This document shows positions 34,469-43,996 of a stretch of 64,000 bases of DNA, one piece after another. The stretch's first letter is position 1, and each line of letters starts with the position of its first letter. Source of the stretch: Flavobacterium psychroterrae (GTDB taxonomy: Bacteria > Bacteroidota > Bacteroidia > Flavobacteriales > Flavobacteriaceae); NCBI RefSeq assembly GCF_018380615.1, contig NZ_JAGYVZ010000011.1:1-64000 (forward strand). Direction: 5' to 3'. A program made the translations under genes and the position numbers. The notes beneath the pieces were generated by a model. It had not been told where the DNA came from and did no database searches. It saw nothing but the letters and a program-made list of their open reading frames with translations.

Positions 34469-35350
34469 CTATTTCTTAAAAAAATCTTTAATTATTCTGG
34501 CTGTAAATATTTTAGCTCCCTGATCTGTCATATGTCCGCAAGACGAAAAATACTTATTTTCGACAACTACGTTTTCATAATTATGAATTTCAGGATATGT
34601 CTTTTTTACTTTATCAAAATAATTCATCCCCACAACATTCTCACACATGGGCGTCATGATGGGAATAAAATTGATATGATTTGCTTTACAGATGTTTTTA
34701 ATTTCTTCGTAATATTTGTTGTGTTTCAAAGGATTTAAATTAGTAATATTGTTTTTCATATTACCATTTTTATGTTTCTCTAACGGATAATATCCTAAAT
34801 TATCTAACGCTGTCGTTTTTTTATGAATTGTTGTAAAAAAAGTTTCTCTTATTCCAATTTTAGCATCATATTTTATATATCGATAGAATGGAATATAATA
34901 CAATTCATTGAAATTTTCCTGATTAGAAAAGTGCTTTTTAATCACTCCGGAATTATGAATATACGGCAAGAACAAAGCTGCAATTCCTTCGGCTTCATGA
35001 TCGCTTGAAAGATTCAAATCAGACTCAAGAATTACATTTTTGATATCGTATTTTCTTTCAATCATTAATTTCAACATCAATGATGCTTCGAATAAATGAC
35101 CGCCACTCATACCATAATTAAATGTTTTTAATCCTTTGTCTTCAAACATTTGCGAAACAAAATGATTATTTGCTCTTGATGAACCTAAAATGACAACATC
35201 ATAGTTTTTGGCTTTAGAGTTAAAAACAGTTTCAATTTTCCCTCTGTTTTTAGACTGCATAAAAATGGCCGTATATATGCCATCCAAAGCAACGGCAATG
35301 AAAATGGCTACAACAATAATTTTGATTGTATAAATTAAAAAACGCTTCAT
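34469..35350 (-). CDS. SGNH/GDSL-like partner of MBOAT acyltransferase
   Basis: A 293-aa protein with one N-terminal TM (about 5-24) and a periplasmic domain. The block I serine motif is VILGSSRANNHF (GSS at 56-58), and the C-terminal SSCGHMTDQGAK holds His273 and Asp276 in the place of the SGNH catalytic pair. Such proteins transfer acetyl groups to sugars after the MBOAT enzyme moves acetate across the membrane, as in AlgJ/AlgX or DltD-type pairs. Its ATG is adjacent to the MBOAT stop (1-nt overlap), so the two are coupled. Confidence 0.83.
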   Translation of the reverse strand: MKRFLIYTIKIIVVAIFIAVALDGIYTAIFMQSKNRGKIETVFNSKAKNYDVVILGSSRANNHFVSQMFEDKGLKTFNYGMSGGHLFEASLMLKLMIERKYDIKNVILESDLNLSSDHEAEGIAALFLPYIHNSGVIKKHFSNQENFNELYYIPFYRYIKYDAKIGIRETFFTTIHKKTTALDNLGYYPLEKHKNGNMKNNITNLNPLKHNKYYEEIKNICKANHINFIPIMTPMCENVVGMNYFDKVKKTYPEIHNYENVVVENKYFSSCGHMTDQGAKIFTARIIKDFFKK

Positions 35351-36783
35351 TAAAATTGAAAATATATAAATTCTTTATAATCGGAGAAAGTTCCAAATGC
35401 TATTATTGCTGTTATTGCCAAAGCAAGTTTGAGCATATTTCTTTTTCCTGACAAAGGTTCTACTTTGTTACGATTATTCCATTCGACTAAAACAAAAACC
35501 CCTATCATAAGGAGTAATTCATAATTATAACGTTCGTTTTGCAGATATTGAAAATTGAATTCTCTGTTCGTGAAAATTCTTTTTAAATATAAAACTGCAT
35601 CTGTTATGGTTCGGGCTCTAAAAAATACCCAAGCCACACAAGTCAATAAAAACGTATATAAAATGCTCAACAGTACTTTTGCAGAGTCAAAATTCCATTT
35701 TAATACAATGGCGTCCATATTTTTTCTGTTACTATCGGACAGTAATAATGGCAGAAAGTAAACTGCATTTATGAATCCCCAAACAATATAAGTCCAGTTT
35801 GCACCATGCCAAAATCCGCTTACTACAAAAATGATGAATGTATTTCTGATTTTCATCCAGATTCCGCCTTTGCTTCCGCCTAACGGAATGTACAGATAAT
35901 CGCGAAACCATGATGAAAGCGAAATATGCCAACGACGCCAAAACTCGGCTATATCTCTTGAAAAATAAGGATAATTGAAGTTTCGTAATAAGTCCAATCC
36001 AAATAATTTTGACACTCCCAATGCAATATCCGAATAGCCTGAGAAGTCTCCATAAATTTGAAATGCGAAATAAATTGCTCCCAGAATTAATGAAAAGGAA
36101 TTCATTCCGGTATAGTTGTCAAAAATAGCATTTGCATAAGTCGCACAAGTATCTGCGATCACTACTTTTTTGACTAAACCCCAAACTATCTGGCAAATAC
36201 CTTCTTTGGCTTTTTCAAAATCAAACTCACGCTTTACTTTTACCTGGGGTAATAAATGTGTTGCTCTTTCTATTGGCCCTGCGACTAAAAGCGGAAAATA
36301 GCTAACAAATAAGGAATAATCTACAAAGTTATATTCGGCTTTGATTCGTTTGTAATAAATATCAATTACATAAGAAAGTCCGTGAAAAGTGTAAAATGAA
36401 ATTCCTACGGGAAGAATTACGTTTAGTAAAATTGGACTTGCTTTTAATCCTGTGGAATTTAATAAATCTGCAAATGAAGAGGCAAAAAAGTTGTAATATT
36501 TGAATATCCCTAAAAATCCTAAATTGACTAAAATACTAAGCCAAAACCAAAATTTTCGACTTCGTTCTGATTTTCCTTTTTCAATTTGAATTCCGGTGTA
36601 ATAATCCAGAAATGTCGAGAAAACCAATAAAAACAAGAATCTCCAATCCCAGCAGGAATAGAAATAATAACTAGCTATAATTAATAAAGCATTTTGTGTG
36701 CTTTTTGTTTTATTAAAAACAAACCAATACAGAAAAAAAACTATTGGTAAAAAGATCGCAAATGCTAAAGAGTTAAAAAACAT
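35350..36783 (-). CDS. MBOAT-family O-acyltransferase (AlgI/DltB-like)
   Basis: A 477-aa membrane enzyme with about 11 TM segments. FNSLAFAIFLPIVFFLYW, ASYYFYSCWDWRFLFLL and FYTFHGLSYVIDIYYKR are the standard AlgI-like blocks, and VSGFWHGANWTYIVWG carries the invariant catalytic His. Family members move acetyl (or alanyl) groups across the inner membrane for O-acylation of polysaccharide. Downstream comes its SGNH partner. The signature and gene pair support O-acetylation of the locus product. Confidence 0.93.
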   Translation of the reverse strand: MFFNSLAFAIFLPIVFFLYWFVFNKTKSTQNALLIIASYYFYSCWDWRFLFLLVFSTFLDYYTGIQIEKGKSERSRKFWFWLSILVNLGFLGIFKYYNFFASSFADLLNSTGLKASPILLNVILPVGISFYTFHGLSYVIDIYYKRIKAEYNFVDYSLFVSYFPLLVAGPIERATHLLPQVKVKREFDFEKAKEGICQIVWGLVKKVVIADTCATYANAIFDNYTGMNSFSLILGAIYFAFQIYGDFSGYSDIALGVSKLFGLDLLRNFNYPYFSRDIAEFWRRWHISLSSWFRDYLYIPLGGSKGGIWMKIRNTFIIFVVSGFWHGANWTYIVWGFINAVYFLPLLLSDSNRKNMDAIVLKWNFDSAKVLLSILYTFLLTCVAWVFFRARTITDAVLYLKRIFTNREFNFQYLQNERYNYELLLMIGVFVLVEWNNRNKVEPLSGKRNMLKLALAITAIIAFGTFSDYKEFIYFQF

Positions 36784-36832
36784 ATTATTTTGAAAATTTG
36801 GTAAAAAATTTATTTAAAAATAAAATTCGAAA

Positions 36833-38227
36833 TTAGTTAAGTATGGTTTCTATAGCTTTCCAAATTCTTTCTGAAACATTCTGCGGCGGATGCTGATTAA
36901 TTATCTCAAACCATTTTTGGGCATTTGCAATAGTTTCAGATTGCTGAACTAAACCAAGTTTGATTTTATCCTTTATATCCTGAGGTGAATTCAACCACAA
37001 AACAGCATTTTTATTGGGCATGGAACGAAAATGAACATATTTGTAAATTTTTGAAACTGACCAGTTTTTATCTATTTTATTTTGAACATCATAATTTATA
37101 AATGCACAAGCTTTTTGATGCGCAACATAATCAAATACCATTGATGATCCTAAATTTAGTACCATTTCAGTATGTTTAATTGTATTCATTTGTAATTCAA
37201 GATCTTCTTTTGTTGGCAAAATAGTATCCCAGTCTTCTCCAACTTTTTGCCATAAAGGTGCAATTGGTTTGATTATATCTTTATTTTTTTCAAGAACTTG
37301 ATCATATCTATTAGAGAAATCTACGGGACAGCGTCTAAAAATAATTCCTAACGAATTTCCTTCATTATTCAATTCCCTAACCGCATCTGCAACATCAGAT
37401 AAATATTGTGGATCATCTGGACAAGTTGTAAAATCATCGCCGGAATAACAAACATATTTTTTGTTTGAATCAAGCTGATGTTTTTCGAAAAATTCATCCT
37501 TTGAAACTATTTTGGTCGTATCAAAATGACTTTCGAATTGTGGTGTTCCGGTAATAAAAATCTGAGTTCCTTTTATATTTGGATAATAATGTAGTAATTC
37601 ATTTTTCATGTGTTCGCTCCAGACAAAATAAAAATCAGTCTCAACGACCATTGTTGCTTTTGGCAAATTATCCCATGAAAAAATAAAAGTCGCTGTTGGG
37701 ATTCCAAGTTTTTGTGCTGCTAATAAAGGCGCAATTGCCAAAACCGGACGCTGATTTGTACAAAAAACCATATCAGGTTTTTCTGTTTTCAAGGTTGCTA
37801 AACAATGTTTGTAATAGTCGCCTTTTTGTTCTAAACTTTTAATTTTTTGAGAAATCTTCTCCAAACCTTTATTTGAAGAATGTGTCGCGATTAAAAACTG
37901 AGAGATTAAATTTTTTACGGCTGGTTTTAATTTTTTATATAAAAAAGGAAAACGATATGTATCATAAACCAAATCTTTCTCAGCCTGAATACTTAAATTA
38001 AGTTCAATGTGTTTTCGAGCGTTTTTGTAACTATCCGTTAAAAGATTTGTTTTTGCATTCCTGATATTTATAGCATCAAAACCTAAAGTCGTTAAATCAA
38101 AAGGAGTATTATTCCAATATATGATTTGAAAATTTTGCTTTAATCCGAATTGGAAAAAATTAGAAAAAGCAAAATTCCTAAGTCCTACTCCATCTGGCAA
38201 TAAAATGAATATTTTTTTATTTTGCAT
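36833..38227 (-). CDS. GT-B-like glycosyltransferase (UDP-glycosyltransferase type)
   Basis: A 464-aa soluble protein. The N-terminal half begins IFILLPDGVGLRNFAFSNFF and contains DMVFCTNQRPVLAIAPLL; the C-terminal half has QIFITGTPQFESHFD, YVCYSGDDFTTCPDDP and LNLGSSMVFDYVA, which resembles the donor lobe of GT-B enzymes of the glycosyltransferase/2-epimerase superfamily. It directly overlaps neuC by one base, so it may add the nonulosonate or its neighbour. The exact family is not recognised, and donor specificity is open. Confidence 0.72.
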   Translation of the reverse strand: MQNKKIFILLPDGVGLRNFAFSNFFQFGLKQNFQIIYWNNTPFDLTTLGFDAINIRNAKTNLLTDSYKNARKHIELNLSIQAEKDLVYDTYRFPFLYKKLKPAVKNLISQFLIATHSSNKGLEKISQKIKSLEQKGDYYKHCLATLKTEKPDMVFCTNQRPVLAIAPLLAAQKLGIPTATFIFSWDNLPKATMVVETDFYFVWSEHMKNELLHYYPNIKGTQIFITGTPQFESHFDTTKIVSKDEFFEKHQLDSNKKYVCYSGDDFTTCPDDPQYLSDVADAVRELNNEGNSLGIIFRRCPVDFSNRYDQVLEKNKDIIKPIAPLWQKVGEDWDTILPTKEDLELQMNTIKHTEMVLNLGSSMVFDYVAHQKACAFINYDVQNKIDKNWSVSKIYKYVHFRSMPNKNAVLWLNSPQDIKDKIKLGLVQQSETIANAQKWFEIINQHPPQNVSERIWKAIETILN

Positions 38228-39348
38228 TAACTGTCTCTAAATTGTTTTTGATGATTGAGGTGCCAAATATCCGATTTTTGAAGAGACTGAAGAAATAATT
38301 CATTACTATTTCCTTCACCAAAATCGGCGATTGATCCCTGAACCTGATGCGTATCAATTATCGATAATGCTTCTTTTATACCATTCGATGAATAATCTGT
38401 GTTGATGATATCTGCATGAACTGCTCTGTTTTGCTGTCTTGTTCCAATGTTTATAATTGGAATTCCATAATAGGGAGCTTCTCTTATTCCTGCACTGCTA
38501 TTGCCTATTATAAATTGACTATTTTTTAATAAAGTCAGAAAATATTCAAATCTAAGCGATGGAAAAATTCTGAATCTTGAATTTTCTTTTAGCTTTTTGT
38601 ATGCATCAAGTATAAATTGACTTCCTAAATCATTATTCGGAAAAATTACAATGTAATTATGAGAGTCGTTTAATAATGACTCAACAAATGTTTCTGCATA
38701 TTCTTTCATCTTTGAAAATTCGGTTGTAACCGGATGAAACATTACGATTGCAAAATCATCAAATGGAATTTTATAATATTCTTTGGCAGTTTGTAAATCC
38801 GGTAATTGATCTGAAAACATGATGTCAATATCCGGTGAACCTATTGTAAAAACAGATTCTTCGATTTCGCCCATTTGAATCAATCGTTTTGCTGCCTGCT
38901 TATTTGAAACAAAATGAATATGGCTTAATTTACTCACGCTATGGCGAATTAATTCATCAACAGTTCCGGAGATTTCTCCTCCTTCTATATGTGATACCAA
39001 AATATTATTTAGTGAACCTACAATAGCTCCTGCAAGTGTTTCTACACGATCCCCATGCACAACTATCATATCCGGATTGATCGTTTTACAATAATTTGAT
39101 AATCCTTCGATGGTTTTTGCCAGGGTTAAATCCATTGTGGTTTCGTGCGTGTGATTTTCGAATGTAAAAACATTTTTAAAATTACATCGCTCAATTTCTA
39201 TCAACGTATAACCATAAACTTCTTGTAAATGCATGCCGGTTACAAAAACAAAGACTTCAAAATCATCTTGTTTTTCCAGCGTTTGTATTAATGATTTTAT
39301 TTTGCCAAAATCAGCGCGTGTACCGGTAAGAAATAGAATTTTTTTCAT
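38227..39348 (-). CDS. neuC: UDP-GlcNAc 2-epimerase, hydrolysing (NeuC/LegG type)
   Basis: The enzyme hydrolyses and epimerises a UDP-HexNAc to a free ManNAc-type sugar for nonulosonate synthesis. LTGTRADFGKIKSLI, VVHGDRVETLAGAI, SHIEGGEISGTVDE, IRHSVSKLSHIHFVS and IIGNSSAGIREAPYYGIP are the diagnostic NeuC segments. At 373 aa it is full length. neuB follows in the same direction 10 nt upstream. Whether it uses UDP-GlcNAc (sialic acid) or a 2,4-diacetamido sugar (legionaminic acid) cannot be told from these motifs. Confidence 0.9.
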   Translation of the reverse strand: MKKILFLTGTRADFGKIKSLIQTLEKQDDFEVFVFVTGMHLQEVYGYTLIEIERCNFKNVFTFENHTHETTMDLTLAKTIEGLSNYCKTINPDMIVVHGDRVETLAGAIVGSLNNILVSHIEGGEISGTVDELIRHSVSKLSHIHFVSNKQAAKRLIQMGEIEESVFTIGSPDIDIMFSDQLPDLQTAKEYYKIPFDDFAIVMFHPVTTEFSKMKEYAETFVESLLNDSHNYIVIFPNNDLGSQFILDAYKKLKENSRFRIFPSLRFEYFLTLLKNSQFIIGNSSAGIREAPYYGIPIINIGTRQQNRAVHADIINTDYSSNGIKEALSIIDTHQVQGSIADFGEGNSNELFLQSLQKSDIWHLNHQKQFRDS

Positions 39349-39358
39349 TTAAATTGAT

Positions 39359-40399
39359 TTATTCAAAATCAGAAAAATCTAATTGTTCATCGTTTCCAAT
39401 GTTTCTTGTTGCCGTTTTTCCAATTAAATCATTAAAATGTTCTGCTAAAATTTTTCCTGTTCCAGGACGTTTCACCCAGATATTTTCTTTAGATAAAACC
39501 TCTCCTTTTTTTATTGGAGCGATAGCGCAAACTGTAGCAAATGCAAAATCAATTGTTACTTGTTCTTCTAAAGCCGGTTTTTTAGTTCCACCTCTCATTA
39601 AAGCTATTTCTGCAGATGAAACGATTAATTTCTGACATGCTTTTTCATCCATACTGCAAATAATGTCAGGGCCAGTTCGCTGCATATGATCTGTAAAATG
39701 TCTTTCTAAAATACTTGCGCCTAATGCAACGGCTCCTAAACAAGCATTATTATTTAAAGTATGATCGCTTAAACCAAAAACTTTATCGAGAAAAGCTTCG
39801 TGCAATTCTACCATTGCACCAAAGCGCACTAAATGAATGGGCGTAGGATATAAATTCGTAGTATGCAAAAGTGCCACCGGAATATTATGTTTGTCAAAAA
39901 TAGCAACTGCTTTTTGAACGCTTTCGATTGTATTCATACCTGTGCTTAAAATAACCGGTTTGCCAAAAGAAGCAATATGTTCTAATAACGGGTAATTATT
40001 GCATTCGCCGGAACCAATTTTATAGGCGGGAATATCAAATTTCTTTAAACGTTCTGCCGCAGCTCTTGAAAACGGAGTAGAAATAAAGATCATGCCTTTA
40101 CTTTCAACATAGTTTTTAAGTTCTAATTCATCGGCTTCATTCAATGAACAGCGTTCCATGATTTCATAAATAGAAACATCGGCATTGCCGGGAATTACTT
40201 TTTTAGCAGCGCCACTCATTTCATCTTCTACAATATGGGTTTGATGTTTTACAACCTCAACACCTGCGCGATACGCTGCATCAACCATTTCTTTTGCAAC
40301 TTCTAAAGAGCCTTCGTGATTAATTCCTATTTCGGCTATTACTAAAGGTGGAAAATCCTGCCCGATTTTTCTTCCTGCTATTTCTATAAATGGATTCAT
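39359..40399 (-). CDS. neuB: N-acetylneuraminate / legionaminate synthase
   Basis: It condenses the ManNAc-type sugar with PEP. The TIM-barrel starts [20 protein letters not shown], with [41 protein letters not shown] and GLSDHT typical of NeuB. The C-terminal SAF antifreeze-like domain (about 285-346) carries [18 protein letters not shown]. The 346-aa length and order beside neuC and neuA define the pathway. Confidence 0.93.
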   Translation of the reverse strand: MNPFIEIAGRKIGQDFPPLVIAEIGINHEGSLEVAKEMVDAAYRAGVEVVKHQTHIVEDEMSGAAKKVIPGNADVSIYEIMERCSLNEADELELKNYVESKGMIFISTPFSRAAAERLKKFDIPAYKIGSGECNNYPLLEHIASFGKPVILSTGMNTIESVQKAVAIFDKHNIPVALLHTTNLYPTPIHLVRFGAMVELHEAFLDKVFGLSDHTLNNNACLGAVALGASILERHFTDHMQRTGPDIICSMDEKACQKLIVSSAEIALMRGGTKKPALEEQVTIDFAFATVCAIAPIKKGEVLSKENIWVKRPGTGKILAEHFNDLIGKTATRNIGNDEQLDFSDFE

Positions 40400-40414
40400 A
40401 AAGTAGGTTCTGAA

Positions 40415-41086
40415 TTAAGGTTTTATGTGTTTATTGTATAAATATTGGGCGTAATCAAAGTCTTCTTGTGTATCAATATCAATATTGGCAAAAATATGAT
40501 CTGTTTCAAAAGGAAATGCATCTTCAGCAATAATTATATCGTTCATAATTAATGCTGCTTTTGTGATGTATAGTAATCCGTTTTCATAAAAAAGGGGTTC
40601 TAAATCCTGACTTCTCTGACCAATTTTGTAATTGTATGGAATAAATTTTTTGTCTGTTATCTTTCCGAATTTTTTGTGATTTCCTGAAACAGTAAACAAA
40701 CTATTAAAATTTTGTTTTTGATAGATGCCCAATGTTTCTTTTAATAAATTTTCAGGACGAAACGGGTTGGTTGCCTGCAGCAAAATAACATTTGCAACAT
40801 TTGCATGATCAATATTTTGCAAAACATGTTTTAAGGCGGAAACTGTTGGTTCAAAATCACCCGAAAGATTTTCAGGTCTGTCAATAACTTTTGCACCATA
40901 TTGCAATGCTATTTTTTTTATTTCCTGATCGTCTGTTGAAACATAAACTTCATCTATAATTTCGCTATTTGCCTGTGCATACAATATACTAAATGCCAGT
41001 AATGGAAAACCATCTATTAATTTTATGTTTTTTTCCGGCAGTCTTTTAGATCCGCCACGAGCTGGAATTATAGCAATATTTTTCAT
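40415..41086 (-). CDS. neuA: CMP-nonulosonate cytidylyltransferase
   Basis: It activates the nonulosonate to its CMP form. The nucleotide loop IIPARGGSKRLPEKNIK, VYVSTDDQEI, LLQATNPFRP and the terminal EDAFPFETDHIFANIDIDTQEDF all match the acylneuraminate cytidylyltransferase family. At 223 aa it is the short, monofunctional form. It lies 15 nt upstream of neuB. Confidence 0.93.
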   Translation of the reverse strand: MKNIAIIPARGGSKRLPEKNIKLIDGFPLLAFSILYAQANSEIIDEVYVSTDDQEIKKIALQYGAKVIDRPENLSGDFEPTVSALKHVLQNIDHANVANVILLQATNPFRPENLLKETLGIYQKQNFNSLFTVSGNHKKFGKITDKKFIPYNYKIGQRSQDLEPLFYENGLLYITKAALIMNDIIIAEDAFPFETDHIFANIDIDTQEDFDYAQYLYNKHIKP

Positions 41087-41096
41087 TCAAATAAAA

Positions 41097-42023
41097 TTAA
41101 GAAATGATGGTTTCTTCTGGCTGCCAATAAATTTTAGTATTTTCAAGTTCTTGAAATTCCGAAAATTCCTGATCTGAAAATCTGTTTTTATTTTTAATGA
41201 TTTTAGGCATGGAAACAATTAAATTAAACCCTGCAAAAACCAGTGCTTTAAGCGCTTTAAAATCACCTTTAAAAACTTTTAGTTTTAGCTGCATCCAAAC
41301 AGAATAGAGCATTTTTTTTGGAATTAATTTTACTGGTAAAAATAAAAAATACAAATACCATCCAGCTCTTAATGATCTTTGTAATCTAATACTATAATCG
41401 GTATTTTTTTTCCTTGCTTTAATATTCACTCTGTGATTTACTAAAACTTTGGGAAAATAATGAACTTCCAGATTTTTTTTAAATAATTGCATTGAAGCAA
41501 AATCTTCTTCTCCATAAAACTCAAACCATTCCGGATAATTAGGAATATCTTTCCATGCGCTCATTCTCCAGACATGTCCGCAACCTACAAATCCTTTTAC
41601 TCTTTGTGTTTTTTCTGTAGATGTAAATTCAGCTGGTCCTTCTAATCCCCAAAAAATGCGAAGCGCTATTAAACCGCAATTTTTATTTGTATCAAAATGA
41701 TTCTGAATAAGCTGTAATGGATTTCGAGTAATAAAATGTGCATCATCATCTAATGAAATGGCAAAGTTTGCCTTTGTTTCATTAAGCATTTTATTCCGAC
41801 AGTAAAGATATCCTTTTGATACTTCATTACGATAAATTTTAACTCGGGGAAAATCTTTTTTTATTCTTTCAAAAGTTCCATCAGTAGATCCGTCATCAAT
41901 AATAACGCATTCAACATCTTTGGCTTCTAATAAATAATTTATTTTAGACAATGTAACAGCCAAATCTTCTTTACGATTTTTTGTGGCTATTAAAATTGAA
42001 AAAGTCATTTGATTTAAGCTCAT
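41097..42023 (-). CDS. Glycosyltransferase family 2
   Basis: GT-A enzyme: FSILIATKNRKEDLAVTLSK, VIIDDGSTDGTFERIKK and the SLDDDAHF metal motif. WFEFYGEEDFASMQL provides the ED motif, and MSAWKDIPNYPEW precedes it. A C-terminal amphipathic segment could contact the membrane. It ends 10 nt before neuA and starts at the previous GT2 stop. Donor unknown. Confidence 0.9.
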   Translation of the reverse strand: MSLNQMTFSILIATKNRKEDLAVTLSKINYLLEAKDVECVIIDDGSTDGTFERIKKDFPRVKIYRNEVSKGYLYCRNKMLNETKANFAISLDDDAHFITRNPLQLIQNHFDTNKNCGLIALRIFWGLEGPAEFTSTEKTQRVKGFVGCGHVWRMSAWKDIPNYPEWFEFYGEEDFASMQLFKKNLEVHYFPKVLVNHRVNIKARKKNTDYSIRLQRSLRAGWYLYFLFLPVKLIPKKMLYSVWMQLKLKVFKGDFKALKALVFAGFNLIVSMPKIIKNKNRFSDQEFSEFQELENTKIYWQPEETIIS

Positions 42024-43034
42024 TTAATATTTTTTTACCATTTGTTTTGGTAATTTTTTCCACTTCATAAAACTTCTTGAAACCCAATTTACAGCGATTA
42101 ATTTGGTAAAAAGTTTATTCCTAACAAAATAACTGATACCACTTACATTTTTACGTTTTATAAAATTCAGGTTTGAATAATTAACGGCTGGTATTTTATT
42201 TGGTATCTTTTGCATCCAGTCTTCATAAATATTACCCATATGAAATGCGTAATTATCATAAGTTGTCAGCCTCCAATATCCTTTTTTTAAAGGTTTATTA
42301 TCAATATAATCTTCGCCAATTCCAGCTGCTTTTTTACCTCCTATGAAAGAGAGTAATTCTTCAAAAACATCTTTTTTATAAGTGGCAACAAAATGTCCTG
42401 AACCTACAAAACATTTCACATCTCCATAATTTAAACCTAATGCAAATTTTAAATAGTCCTGATTATAATTTCGGTCCCATCCTATACTATCATAAAAATG
42501 AATCATGGCTTGCTGATTTTTTACAGGAAGAAATTTTAAATCTTTATTGAAAAAATTATCAAAAATAACATTTCCACAATATCTTTTAAACATATTAAAT
42601 TGCGGAACAATCCCGACAACTCCGGCTTTTGGAATTGTAGAAAAAACTTTTATTGTCTCGGTTTGCCAATCCGAAAGAAACATAACATCTGCATCTGTAA
42701 CAGTTACAAGTTCTATATTGTTTCCTGAAAGCCCTTTAAAAACAGCATTAATTTTCCCGATGTTATCCGTATGAATTAATTCTTTTATTTTTTTTTGTTC
42801 AAAAAGATCATTAAGGTATTCTACCACATTGCTACAACTGCCATTATTGACAATCGTAATAAAAGTTCTGTCATGAATTGTATTGAATAAAGAATCCAGA
42901 CATATTTTTAATATTTTCAGTCCATCTAAAAAATATCCTTCTTCATTAGGTATGTAAACAGGAACTATTATTTGATGTATAAAGAAGGATTGTTCTTGAC
43001 TAATTTCTTTATTAGGATTGTTACCTATTCTCAT
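42024..43034 (-). CDS. Glycosyltransferase family 2-like (GT-A)
   Basis: Residues 20-110 form a GT-A fold with HQIIVPVYIPNEEGYFLDGL, VNNGSC and the metal motif VTDADVMFLSDW. GSGHFVATYKKDVFEELLSF and GIGEDYIDNKPL follow as acceptor-side elements. It is 336 aa and adjacent to the next GT2 (zero spacing). The family is less canonical than its neighbours, so I give GT-A/GT2-like only. Confidence 0.83.
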   Translation of the reverse strand: MRIGNNPNKEISQEQSFFIHQIIVPVYIPNEEGYFLDGLKILKICLDSLFNTIHDRTFITIVNNGSCSNVVEYLNDLFEQKKIKELIHTDNIGKINAVFKGLSGNNIELVTVTDADVMFLSDWQTETIKVFSTIPKAGVVGIVPQFNMFKRYCGNVIFDNFFNKDLKFLPVKNQQAMIHFYDSIGWDRNYNQDYLKFALGLNYGDVKCFVGSGHFVATYKKDVFEELLSFIGGKKAAGIGEDYIDNKPLKKGYWRLTTYDNYAFHMGNIYEDWMQKIPNKIPAVNYSNLNFIKRKNVSGISYFVRNKLFTKLIAVNWVSRSFMKWKKLPKQMVKKY

Positions 43035-43069
43035 AAAATGCTTATTTTAAAACTGGGAGCGATGAATAT

Positions 43070-43996
43070 TTAAATGCTGAAAAAATTATTTTCCTTCAGC
43101 TTTTTATATAATTCCTCTTTTGATACGGATACATTATGGCTTGAAAATTCATCAAAACTCACATTTGAATTTTCATAAATGTTTTTATAATGCATCATAT
43201 ATAAATTTAGTTTTTCATCCAGGTAAGTTCTTGGAGTTTCTTCTTTAGCGATCATAATTTCATGTATTTTTTCTGAAATTCTTGGTACTCCTAATGAAAA
43301 TTTCAGTCCAAATTCTTCTTTATAAATTTCAAAAAGATCTAAAACCCGAAAGCTTGGAATATTTGGGATAATATTAAATCCTGTAAATTGAAATGAATTG
43401 TGTATTAATCCAACTGCTTCTTCAACATCGATCATGAAACGGGTCATTTCCGGCGAATATAATTTTAGCTCGTATTTATTTTTAATAGAATCTAATATTA
43501 ACGGTATAATACTTCCGGTTGAATTTAATACGTTACCGTAAATTGCTGTAGTAAGATTAACATTTGATTTTTCGGCATCTACTATAAAAGATTCTCCGCC
43601 AATAAACTTCATTGCTCCGTATAATGTTGTTGCTGCCCTGCTTTTATCCGAAGAGATAAAACATGCGGCTTTAAAATCATTTTCTTCGGCAACATTGCGA
43701 GAATTAATTGCTCCGTTAACAATGGTTCTAAGTGCTACTTCAACATTTTGATCAACGGCTTCAATTTGTTTTAAGGATGCTGCAAAAATACCGTGATCAT
43801 GATTTTTAGCAGCTTTATTCATTAACTTAAAATCTGAGACATCGCCAATTACACAGTTAATTTTTGGGAATTGTTTCTTTAAATAATAATGTTTAGCCTC
43901 GTCTCTGCTATAAATTGTTATTTCGGCTTTGTCATAAAAACTTTTTACTATTTCTCTTCCAAGATAACCAGCTCCACCCGTGATAAATAATCTCAT
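43070..43996 (-). CDS. CapE/PseB-like UDP-HexNAc 4,6-dehydratase
   Basis: An extended SDR with FITGGAGYLGREIV, TIYSRDEAKHYY, GDVSDF, AASLKQIEAVDQN, the SSDK and YGAMKF catalytic segments, and MTRFMIDVEEAVGLI. This order of motifs matches CapE/PseB/FlaA1-type inverting UDP-GlcNAc dehydratases, though it is divergent (for example SRAATTLYGAMK replaces the usual PINxxGxSK). It overlaps the upstream CapF-like gene by 4 nt, matching the CapE-CapF partnership in UDP-L-FucNAc synthesis, but CapG is not seen. Confidence 0.75.
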   Translation of the reverse strand: MRLFITGGAGYLGREIVKSFYDKAEITIYSRDEAKHYYLKKQFPKINCVIGDVSDFKLMNKAAKNHDHGIFAASLKQIEAVDQNVEVALRTIVNGAINSRNVAEENDFKAACFISSDKSRAATTLYGAMKFIGGESFIVDAEKSNVNLTTAIYGNVLNSTGSIIPLILDSIKNKYELKLYSPEMTRFMIDVEEAVGLIHNSFQFTGFNIIPNIPSFRVLDLFEIYKEEFGLKFSLGVPRISEKIHEIMIAKEETPRTYLDEKLNLYMMHYKNIYENSNVSFDEFSSHNVSVSKEELYKKLKENNFFSI

